NCBI RefSeq assembly: GCF_003258605.2
Contig: NZ_CP031264.1
Coordinates: forward strand, 3,038,001-3,102,000
Direction of reading: 5' to 3'
From: Peterkaempfera bronchialis
GTDB taxonomy: Bacteria > Actinomycetota > Actinomycetes > Streptomycetales > Streptomycetaceae
DNA: 64,000 bases
Part shown: in pieces, positions 35,287 through 48,019 of the stretch
How the letters are laid out: each line of letters begins with the position of its first letter
Numbering within the stretch: position 1 is the stretch's first letter
The notes under the pieces: generated by a model
The model's input: the letters and a program-made list of their open reading frames with translations, nothing else
Databases searched by the model: none
Told to the model about the DNA's origin: nothing
Position numbers and translations under genes: made by a program

Positions 35287-36873
35287 GTGACCAGCCAGCC
35301 CGTCGGCCAGTACGGCGGACAGTACGGCGGACAGTACGGCGGAAGCCCCTACACCCACCAGCGCCGGACCTATCTGATCGGCAAGGCCCGGCCCAACGCC
35401 GTCATCGGCCGCAACCGCGAGACCGGCGAGGTGCTGCTGATCATCGCCGGGGCGTTCGTCGGCATGATGGTGGGCCTGCTGGTGCCGCTCCTCCCGCTGC
35501 GCCTGCTCGGTCTGGTCGGCTTCCCCGCCCTCGCCTTCGCCGCCGTCTACGTCCCCTACCGCAAGCGCACCTTCTACAAGTGGGCCGAGATCAACCGCAC
35601 CTACCGGCGCACCGTGCGCTCCGGCAAGGGCAGCTGGCACTCGGGCGTGATGGAGGCCGGCACCCGCCTCGACGGCCGCGAGGTGGAGATCGGCCCGCCG
35701 CCCGGCGTCGGCCGGCTGCGCTGGCTCTCCGCGCCGTTCGGGCCCGACGAGGTCGCCGTACTGCTCCACCTCGACCGGCACACCGTCACCGCCGCCATCG
35801 AGATCGAGGGCCCCGGCGTGGGCCTGCGCGACTCCGAGGACCAGGAGGCCCTGGTCGACCGGTTCGGCACGCTGCTCAAGCATGTCGCCAACGGCGACGG
35901 CTTCGTCACCCGCCTGCAGATGCTGGCCCGTACGCTGCCCGCCGACCCGGACGCCCACGCCAAGGACGTCGAGCGGCGCGGCGACCCCGCCGCACCGCCC
36001 TGGCTCCAGCACTCCTACGACCAGCTGCAGTCGATGGTCTCCACCTCCTCCGAGCAGCACCGCGCCTATCTGGTCGCCTGCATGCACTACACCCGCGAGC
36101 TGGCCGCCGAGGCCAACGCCATGGGCCGCACCGCGCACCGCCGCGCCCGTGGCGACGAGGGCATCGCCGCGGTGATGGCGCGCGAGCTCACCGACATCTG
36201 CGCCCGGCTCGCCGAGGCCGACATCCGGGTCCGCCAGCCGCTCGGCCAGGCGCGGCTCTCCTCGCTGCTGCACTCGATGTACGACCCGGACCACCCCATC
36301 GACCACATCCAGGCCATGTCCCGCCGCAACGCCTGGCCGGCCGAGCTGGACGCCACCCACCCGCAGTACCTGACCGCCAAGACCCGCGAGTCGGCCACCC
36401 GCGAACCCTGGTGCCACGCCACCGCCTGGGTGAAGGAGTGGCCGCTCACCCCCGTCGGCGTCAACTTCCTGGCGCCGCTGCTGGTCCACACCCCGGACGT
36501 GATCCGCACCGTCGCCGTCACCATGGACCTGGAACCCACCGACGTCGCCATCGAGCGGATGCTCACCGAGAAGACCAACGACGACGCCGAGGCCAGCCGC
36601 GCCGCCAAGATGAACCGCACCATCGACCCCCGCGACCTGGCCCACTCCGGCCGCGTCGACCAGCGCGGCGACGATCTGGCGTCCGGCGCCGCCGGCGTCA
36701 ACCTGGTCGGCTACATCACCGTCTCCTCCCGCTCCCCCGAGGCGCTGGCCCGCGACAAGCGCACCATCCGCGCCTCCGCCGGCAAGAGCTATCTCAAGCT
36801 GGAGTGGTGCGACCGCGAGCACCACCGCGCCTTCGTCAACACCCTGCCCTTCGCCACCGGCATCCGCCGATGA
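35287..36873 (+). CDS. SCO6880-family secretion-associated membrane protein
   Basis: A 528-residue protein from GTG 35287. The start carries a GQYGGQYGGQYGG repeat, then a Tyr/Arg segment (HQRRTYLIGKARPNAVIG) and two close membrane helices (about 50-90, VLLIIAGAFVGMMVGLLVPL and LGLVGFPALAFAAVYVPY), followed by a large cytoplasmic domain of about 430 residues. This fits the SCO6880-like family found beside VirB4-like ATPases in actinobacterial conjugation and cmd-type clusters; the short paired helices followed by a soluble part recall a VirB3 or PrgI unit fused to an N-terminal VirB4-like domain. It lies directly upstream of the VirB4-like ATPase gene, which supports a joint complex. Confidence 0.82.
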   Translation: MTSQPVGQYGGQYGGQYGGSPYTHQRRTYLIGKARPNAVIGRNRETGEVLLIIAGAFVGMMVGLLVPLLPLRLLGLVGFPALAFAAVYVPYRKRTFYKWAEINRTYRRTVRSGKGSWHSGVMEAGTRLDGREVEIGPPPGVGRLRWLSAPFGPDEVAVLLHLDRHTVTAAIEIEGPGVGLRDSEDQEALVDRFGTLLKHVANGDGFVTRLQMLARTLPADPDAHAKDVERRGDPAAPPWLQHSYDQLQSMVSTSSEQHRAYLVACMHYTRELAAEANAMGRTAHRRARGDEGIAAVMARELTDICARLAEADIRVRQPLGQARLSSLLHSMYDPDHPIDHIQAMSRRNAWPAELDATHPQYLTAKTRESATREPWCHATAWVKEWPLTPVGVNFLAPLLVHTPDVIRTVAVTMDLEPTDVAIERMLTEKTNDDAEASRAAKMNRTIDPRDLAHSGRVDQRGDDLASGAAGVNLVGYITVSSRSPEALARDKRTIRASAGKSYLKLEWCDREHHRAFVNTLPFATGIRR

Positions 36874-36910
36874 GCACCCCGCCCCCCAGCCGCCGCACCG
36901 AGGAGTCGCC

Positions 36911-38266
36911 ATGCCGTCCCCGCTGAGCGCGCTGACCGAGGCATTCACCAGTTTCGTCTTCGGCAAGGTGGAGACCACCCGGCTGCCGGTACGCACCTCC
37001 ACCGGCCAGGCGCAGGCCGTCTACCTGCCCACCGCCGCCCCCGGCCTGGGCGACTCCGGCGTGATCATCGGCCGCGAGGTCTACAGCGGCAAGGGCTATG
37101 TCTACGACCCGTTCCAGCTGTACGGGCAGCAGCTCCCGGCACCGCACTGGCTGGTCCTTGGCGAGTCCGGCAACGGCAAGTCGTCGCTGGAGAAGACCTA
37201 TGTCCTGCGCCAGCTGCGCTTCCGCGACCGCCAGGTGGTGGTCCTGGACGCGCAGGGCGAGGACGGCGTCGGCGAGTGGAACCTGATCGCGGAGGCGCTG
37301 GGGATAACGCCCATCCGGCTCGACCCGATGGCCGCGCTGGACGGCGGCATCCGACTCAACCCGCTGGACCCGGCGATCACCACCACCGGCCAGCTGGCCC
37401 TGCTGCGCACCATCGTCGAGGTGGCGATGGGCCGTGGCCTTGAGGAGCGGGCCGGGTTCGCCCTCAAGGCCGCCCACGCCCATGTCCACACCGCCATCAC
37501 CGACCGCCAGCCGGTGCTCACCGACATCGTGGACACCCTGCGCAACCCCAACCTGGTGTCGGTGGAGCCGCTCGGGGTGTCGCTGGACGACGTCCGCGCC
37601 TGGGGGCTGGATGTCGCCCTGGTCCTGGACCGCCTGGTCGACGGCGACCTGCGGGGCATGTTCGACGGCCCCACCACGGCCGGCATCGACCTGGATGCGC
37701 CGCTGATCGTCTTCGACCTCTCCCATATCGACCGCAACTCCATCGCCATGCCCATCCTGATGGCCATCGTCGGCGTCTGGCTGGAGCACACCTGGATCAG
37801 GCCGGACCGCCGCAAGCGGATCTTCCTGGTCGAGGAGGCCTGGCACATCATCAGCAGCCCCTTCGTGGCGCAGCTCTTCCAGCGGCTGCTGAAGTTCGGC
37901 CGCCGCCTGGGCCTCTCCTTCGTGGCCGTCGTCCACCACCTCTCCGACGTGGTCGACGGCGCCGCCGCCAAGGAGGCGTCCGCCATCCTCAAGATGGCCT
38001 CCACCCGCACCATCTACATGCAGAAGGCGGAGGAGGCCCGCGCCACCGGCCGGGTCCTCGGGCTCCCCCGCTGGGCCGTGGAGATCATCCCCACCCTGTC
38101 CCCCGGCATCGCGGTCTGGGACGTCAACGGCAACGTCCAGGTCGTCAAGCACATCATCACCGAGACCGAGCGGCCGCTCGTCTACACCGACCGCGCGATG
38201 ACCGAGGACGCGGTCGCCGAGCGGGTACGAGCGGAGCAGCAGCTCGCCGACGACCCCGCCGCCTAG
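36911..38266 (+). CDS. VirB4/TraC-like ATPase
   Basis: A 451-residue soluble P-loop ATPase. Walker A is GESGNGKSSLEKTYVLRQL (about residue 82), Walker B is KRIFLVEEAWHII (about 300) and a following Gln/His-rich helix contains LSFVAVVHHLSDV. The motifs are those of the VirB4/TraG-HerA group that drives substrate or pilin movement. The upstream SCO6880-like protein seems to supply the N-terminal part that canonical VirB4 has. It begins 37 bases after that gene. Matches, from memory, SCO4127 (an ATP/GTP-binding member of the cmd cluster, which influences sporulation and antibiotic production). Confidence 0.88.
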   Translation: MPSPLSALTEAFTSFVFGKVETTRLPVRTSTGQAQAVYLPTAAPGLGDSGVIIGREVYSGKGYVYDPFQLYGQQLPAPHWLVLGESGNGKSSLEKTYVLRQLRFRDRQVVVLDAQGEDGVGEWNLIAEALGITPIRLDPMAALDGGIRLNPLDPAITTTGQLALLRTIVEVAMGRGLEERAGFALKAAHAHVHTAITDRQPVLTDIVDTLRNPNLVSVEPLGVSLDDVRAWGLDVALVLDRLVDGDLRGMFDGPTTAGIDLDAPLIVFDLSHIDRNSIAMPILMAIVGVWLEHTWIRPDRRKRIFLVEEAWHIISSPFVAQLFQRLLKFGRRLGLSFVAVVHHLSDVVDGAAAKEASAILKMASTRTIYMQKAEEARATGRVLGLPRWAVEIIPTLSPGIAVWDVNGNVQVVKHIITETERPLVYTDRAMTEDAVAERVRAEQQLADDPAA

Positions 38267-38282
38267 CACCCCTCGGAACGCC

Positions 38283-40186
38283 ATGACCCGTCCCGTGCGC
38301 CCCTCACCCGCCCCCGCCCCCACCCCCGTGCCCCGCTCCGGGATACCGGACGGGGCGGTGATCGCCCTGCTGGCCGTGCTGCTCGGCTCGGTGGCCCTCA
38401 TGTGGACGGCCACCGGGCTGGCCGCGCTGGTCACCTGCGGGTCCTGGCCCCACGATCTGCCGTTCACCCGGTCCGCGCAGGCGATCCGGCGTCTGGTGAC
38501 CGCACCGCACGACGTGGCCGCCGCCTGGGCGCCGGGCGCGGGTACGGATGCACCGCCGGCGCCGCTGCCCTCCGCGACCGCCTTCTGGTGGACCTTCTTC
38601 CTGCTCCTGGTGGCCCTGACCGCGCTGCTACTGCTGGCGCTCGGCGCCTGGGCACACCTCCGCCGGGCGCCCCACCGGCTCCCGGCGGGTGTGCGGACCA
38701 GCCCCGAGCCCGCTCCGCCGCCCCATCCACAGCCTGTGGACAGAACCTCCGCAGCCACCCCGCCCCACCGACCCCCGTCTCCGCAGACCTCCCCCTCGGA
38801 TGCCTCCCCACGGAGACCTCTCCCCCGAAGACCGCCCCCTCGCTGCCCCCGCCCCCACATCCGCTGTCCTTCGCCGCCCTGCTCCCCCGGGCCGCCGCCA
38901 TCCGCCCGCACCCCGACACCGGCCTCGCCGGGCCCGGCGCCCGCACCGCCCCCGACCCGCTCGCCTACGGTGTCGCCCTGGGCCGCGACACCGCCACCGG
39001 CACCCCCCTCTACGCTCCACTCGACCGCGGCCACTGCGTCTTCGCCCCGCCCTCCGCCACCCGCGCCAAGGGCCCGCTGCTGATCCACCCCGCGATCACC
39101 CACGCCCCCGGACCGGTACTGGCCACCTGCGCCGGCCCCGCCACCTGGGAGGCCACCACCGAACAGCGCGAGAAGACCGGCCCCGTCCGCGTCTTCGACC
39201 CCCTGCGCCTCACCACCGCAGAGGTGCCGCAACGGCTCCGCTGGGCCCCGCACGACGGCTGCCAGGACCCCGCCACGGCCACCGCCCGCGCCGCCGCGCT
39301 GCTGCACCCGGTGATCCCCCCGCACAGCACCGGCCCCGCCGCCGCCGTCCACACCGCAGCCCGCACCCTGCTGCGCTGCTGGCTGCACGCCGCCGCCCTC
39401 GACGACCGGCCGTTCCGCCAGGTGCACCGCTGGTCGGGCAGCCACGGCACCCATGACGCGCTGCGCATCCTGCGCACCCACCGTGGAGCGGCCGAGGGCT
39501 GGAGCGGCGAACTGGAGGCCGCGCTCACCGCCGCCCCGCACGCCACCGGGCGCGAACTGCGGGACGCGGCCCTGGAGTTGCTCACCCGGACCTTCTCCGC
39601 CCTGGAGGAGCTGCATGTGCTGCAAGCCTGCACACCGTCCGCGAGCGACCGGCTGGACGTGGAGTCGCTCCTCTCGGAGCGGGGAACCCTCTATCTGGTG
39701 GCGGAGCCGGTCGAGGCCCCGCACCACCAGCCCGGCGCAATGCCGCTTCTGACCGCACTCGCCCAGGACGTGGTCGAGCGCGGCCGCCGCATGGCCGTAC
39801 GGTCATCCGCCGGCCGGCTCGACCCACCACTGCTCGCCGTCCTGGACGATGTGGCGTCGGTCGCCCCACTGCCCGCCCTGCCCGACCTGATGGTGCGAGG
39901 CGGCGCCCAGGGGGTGCCGACCGTCGCGGTGCTGCGCTCTCCCGAGCAGGCCCGAGCCCGCTGGGACGATCGCTCTGTCCACAGGCTGTGGACAGAGGCC
40001 GCCACCCGCACAGTGCTCGGCCCGTCCGACGCGGCATCGGTACGGGCACTGCTGGCCGCCACGGCAGGCGGCGGCCGGGCGCACCCCGACGGCGGCAGCC
40101 CGGGACCGGCGGCCGACGGCGAGGGCATCGTCCTGCACCCGGCCTCGGGAGCGACGACCACGGTCCGTCTCCCGGGCGCACCATGA
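38283..40186 (+). CDS. Coupling-protein-like (VirD4/TraG-type) membrane protein, split by a frameshift
   Basis: Two frames join to one protein. The N-terminal frame from ATG 38283 has two membrane segments (GAVIALLAVLLGSVALMWTA, TAFWWTFFLLLVALTALLLL). After about residue 140 it decays into Pro/Arg sequence, while a frame one base earlier continues to the stop at 40186 with a coherent domain: LAYGVALGRDTATGTPLYAP, PLLIHPAITHAPGPVLATCA, FRQVHRWSGSHGTHDALRIL, AMPLLTALAQDVVERGRRMA, VLDDVASVAPLPALPDLM. That order matches VirD4/TraG coupling proteins, but the place of the P-loop reads FAPPSATRAKGP, with no GxGKT. Adding one base in the C-rich stretch between about 38680 and 38870 restores a single protein of about 634 residues. 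Sequencing error, real lesion and -1 recoding all remain possible. Confidence 0.65.
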
Positions 40187-40476
40187 CAGCCGCACTCAGG
40201 CACCACATCGATCCGCTCCAGCACCCTCAGCCACAGGGTGTACACAGACTCGGCACCACTTCCGATCCAAACGTGACTCCCGGGTAATTTCCTCTTCCGT
40301 GGCAGCCGGAAGTCCAGCAACATGGTCATCCCCACCCCACGAGTTCGATGGGCGCCCCGGGCCGCAGCAGCACGAGCCGGTCTCGACCTGCCGCCGACAC
40401 CCCAGTGAACCGGGGTGCATGACCATGCGTCATCACAGGAAGTGCACGGGGCGCCGCAGGACGAGGAGTCGAGAGC
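40187..40476. other. Intergenic gap before the sigma-like fusion gene
   Basis: A 290-base gap downstream of the secretion-like operon. It contains no credible gene. The next coding sequence starts at GTG 40477 with GAGGAGTCGAGAGC upstream. I could not identify a clear promoter or terminator. Confidence 0.4.
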
Positions 40477-42219
40477 GTGCCTCAGCTCCACCCGTACGAC
40501 CGGTTCGACCGGCTCCCCTCGACGGAGGCGGCACCACCCGTCGACAGCCCGTGCTCCACCCTGTCCGACCCCGAGCTCACCCGCCTCATCCGCAGCAGCG
40601 AAGCACCCATCGCCCAGGAAGCCGCCGACGAACTGCGCCGCCGTCACCTTCCGCCGGTGCTCGCCTATGCGCGCATCTGCGCCCGGGACTCGCACGCCGC
40701 CGAGCAACTGGCCACCGATGCCTTCAACCGGGCCGCACAGGCCGTCCAGGCCGCCGGAGGGCCCAAGCACGCCTGGCGGCACCAGCTGCTGATGCTCGTG
40801 CAACGCACAGCCGCCGGCTGGGCCACCACCACCCGGCGAGCCCGACTCGCCCCCGACTTCGCCGCCTGGCTCGACAGCACCGCCTCTGACGCCCCCGAGG
40901 CCCGCCCGGACCTGCCCGCGCTCGAACTGCGCTCCCCGATGCTCCGTGGCTTCCGCGCCCTGCCCGAGCGTACCCAGGCGGTCCTCTGGCACTCCGTGGT
41001 CGAGGAGGACGACGACACGGAGACCGGCCGCCTGCTCGGCCTGGAACCGCAGAGCGTCCCCTACCTCCGCGAGAAGGCCCGCGAGGCCTACCGCGACGCC
41101 TACCTCCAGGCCCACGCGGAGTATGGCGCCGCAGAGGAATGCCGGGGGTTCAGCGGGCTGGTGGAGGCCGCCGCCCGGCGCTCCGGCGTGCACCAGAACG
41201 AGGACCTGGACCGCCACCTCGCCGCCTGCCCACGCTGCTCCCGGCTGCTCATCGACCTGGTGGGCATAAGCGAACGCCCCGACGCCGTACTCGCCGAAGG
41301 ACTGCTGATGTGGGGCGGCGCCGCCTATGTCGCAGCCCGCCTCGGCAAGACCGTCACCGGCCGGACCAGCGCCGTCCGCAATCCACGGGCCCTACGCGCC
41401 CGCCGCGTCCCCGCAGCCCCCACCGGGCGCCTGGTCTCCGACCGTTCCGCAGCCCGGCGCCTGGTCCGGCTGCCCCGTCAGTTCCCGGCCCTCAGTGCTG
41501 CGGCGGCCGTCGTCGTCATCGCAGCCACGGCCGCCACCACCATCGTCACCCTGGTCCCCTCCAACAGCAGCAGTACGGCCGTCGGCGGCGGCGATCCGCT
41601 CGGCATCCCGCCGCTGGTCGTCTCCCGTACCACCGCCTTCGCCACGGTCACGGTCGCGGCGCCCACCTCAGCCGCTCCACCATCCGCATCCGCATCGGCC
41701 TCGCCGTCACCCAGCACCTCCCTGTCCAGCCGCCCGGCCTCCCCACCCCGCACCTCCGCCGGCACCGCAGCCGCCCTACCGCCCCCGCCGACCCTCGGCA
41801 TCACCTACAGCGAGCTGGTCGACGGACGATCCGGGCTCTGCCTGGACGTCCAGGACCAGTTCCTCGAACAGGGCGCCGATGTGATCGTCCACACCTGCAC
41901 AGGGGCAACCTCGCAGAAGTGGTACCTGGACGCGGGCCATCTCCTCCGCAATTACGCCAACCCGGATTTCTGCCTCGACTCCCGGGGTGGCACCCGACGC
42001 GGCGTCGGCGTCTGGACCTGCGCATCCGCCGCCGGCCGCAACGGCGACAACCTCCGCTTCGAGATCACCGCCGACGGCGCCATCCGACCCTCCATCGACG
42101 GCCGCCACGAACTCACCCCCACCGGAGACGACTCCGGCAGCAGGGTCGCCCTCGCATGGGCCCAGGACCGCACCGACCAGCAGTGGCGCAAGGGCGCCAC
42201 GGCCGTACTCCAGGAGTGA
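40477..42219 (+). CDS. Membrane-anchored sigma-like protein with zinc finger and ricin-type lectin domain
   Basis: A 580-residue fusion. Residues about 30-215 look like an ECF sigma factor: a region-2-like helix set (AADELRRRHLPPVLAYARIC, HAAEQLATDAFNRAAQAVQ) and a region-4-like part (FRALPERTQAVLWHSVVEED, LLGLEPQSVPYLREKAREAY). A zinc-finger anti-sigma motif follows, HLAACPRCSR (HxxxCxxC, about 245). Then a membrane helix (about 333-357, ALSAAAAVVVIAATAATTIV), a Pro/Ser linker and a C-terminal ricin-type beta-trefoil with repeated QxW elements (GATSQKWYLD, DRTDQQWRKG) and paired Cys. The plan suggests a sugar-sensing membrane protein whose inner end is a sigma factor. A second protein of the same plan is encoded at 53221. 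GTG 40477 has GAGGAG upstream. Confidence 0.82.
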   Translation: MPQLHPYDRFDRLPSTEAAPPVDSPCSTLSDPELTRLIRSSEAPIAQEAADELRRRHLPPVLAYARICARDSHAAEQLATDAFNRAAQAVQAAGGPKHAWRHQLLMLVQRTAAGWATTTRRARLAPDFAAWLDSTASDAPEARPDLPALELRSPMLRGFRALPERTQAVLWHSVVEEDDDTETGRLLGLEPQSVPYLREKAREAYRDAYLQAHAEYGAAEECRGFSGLVEAAARRSGVHQNEDLDRHLAACPRCSRLLIDLVGISERPDAVLAEGLLMWGGAAYVAARLGKTVTGRTSAVRNPRALRARRVPAAPTGRLVSDRSAARRLVRLPRQFPALSAAAAVVVIAATAATTIVTLVPSNSSSTAVGGGDPLGIPPLVVSRTTAFATVTVAAPTSAAPPSASASASPSPSTSLSSRPASPPRTSAGTAAALPPPPTLGITYSELVDGRSGLCLDVQDQFLEQGADVIVHTCTGATSQKWYLDAGHLLRNYANPDFCLDSRGGTRRGVGVWTCASAAGRNGDNLRFEITADGAIRPSIDGRHELTPTGDDSGSRVALAWAQDRTDQQWRKGATAVLQE

Positions 42220-42245
42220 GGACGCCCAGTGTCCGGGCATGCGAA

Positions 42246-42277
42246 AGGGCCCCGTAGCCTTCCGGCTACGGGGCCCT
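42246..42277. terminator. Convergent terminator of the rRNA operon and sigma-like gene
   Basis: A perfect 14-bp stem, AGGGCCCCGTAGCC (42246-42259) with GGCTACGGGGCCCT (42264-42277), and a TTCC loop. It lies 13 bases beyond the 3' end of 5S rRNA on the minus strand and 26 bases beyond the stop of the plus-strand gene. Confidence 0.9.
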
Positions 42278-42290
42278 CCCGTCAAAGATT

Positions 42291-42409
42291 GTTCGGCGGC
42301 GTCCTACTCTCCCACAGGGTCCCCCCTGCAGTACCATCGGCGCTGTAAGGCTTAGCTTCCGGGTTCGGAATGTAACCGGGCGTTTCCCTCACGCTATGAC
42401 CACCGAAAC
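42291..42409 (-). rRNA. rrf: 5S ribosomal RNA
   Basis: The minus strand reads GTTTCGGTGGTCATAGCG at the 5' end and CGCCGCCGAAC at the 3' end, which pair as the terminal 5S helix. Internal CCGAACCCGGAAGCTAAG is the conserved loop region. Length about 117-119. Ends placed by eye to within a few bases. Confidence 0.95.
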
Positions 42410-42483
42410 ACTATGAAGTTGACCCACCGGCAACCGGCACAGGTCATTGCTTCAGAACTACACAGTGGACGCGGAGCAACTAT

Positions 42484-47394
<4,911 letters not shown>

Positions 47395-48019
47395 TCTCAT
47401 TCGCGGAAGAGCGGCACGGCATCCGGCGGAATAAGCCGGACCCGCGCACAGCGTCCTCGCTGCACTTCATTCAAAGGAACCCAAAGGGTTCAAATATCTG
47501 GCGTTGACTTTTGGCACGCTGTTGAGTTCTCAAGGAACGGACGCTTCCATCGAAACCCTTCCGGGCTCCTCCGGGCGCTTCCCTTCTTCGTGTTCCAGCC
47601 TATCAGATCCGCTTTCCGCTTCCCTGACCCCCGCTGGCGGGGTGTTGCGTGTTCCATCGGCCTTTCGGCGCTTTCCGACTCTATCAGATCTCTCTGACCG
47701 TCTTCCTGCGTCTTCCGGCCTCGGAAGGTTTTGCCGACCCGGCTTTTCGGCCCTGTCGACGGGGTGAAACCTTAGCGAAGAGAACCTGTCGGGTCCAATT
47801 CGCCGAATTCCTCTCCCGCCACACATGACGCCGTACGGCAAACGACGGAGACCGCCGCAGCCATGGGCTTGAGTGGTGTTGAGAGGAGACCGCCTCGGGA
47901 CCGTCCGTGCAGAATGCGCGTCCGGTGCTCCCGGTCAGGCAGCCCGACGTACGTTAGGCACTTCGCTGAACGATGTCAAGTCTGCCTCGACACCGTGTCA
48001 GCCAGGTCCTGATGCCCCC
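47395..48019 (-). other. rRNA operon leader and promoter region
   Basis: A 625-base AT-richer region with no gene. The conserved leader CCTTGAGAACTCAACAGCGTG (47520-47545, minus strand) precedes 16S. GATCTGATAG appears twice (complement at 47600-47609 and 47681-47690), next to GGAAAGCG on the upstream or downstream side, forming -10-like elements TAGGCT and TAGAGT without good -35 boxes. The best promoter is listed separately. Several tandem promoters are usual for streptomycete rRNA operons. Confidence 0.65.
47769..47798 (-). promoter_or_regulatory. Probable rRNA operon promoter
   Basis: On the minus strand: TTGGAC (-35, 47793-47798), 18-base spacer, TAAGGT (-10, 47769-47774). Both boxes are close to the HrdB consensus TTGAC/TAGRRT, about 370 bases upstream of the 16S 5' end. 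Confidence 0.6.

Noticed and set aside
31294-40186. Secretion-like operon considered as an integrated conjugative element
   Set aside because: No integrase, relaxase, attachment-site duplication or change in composition; gene order matches the core chromosome.
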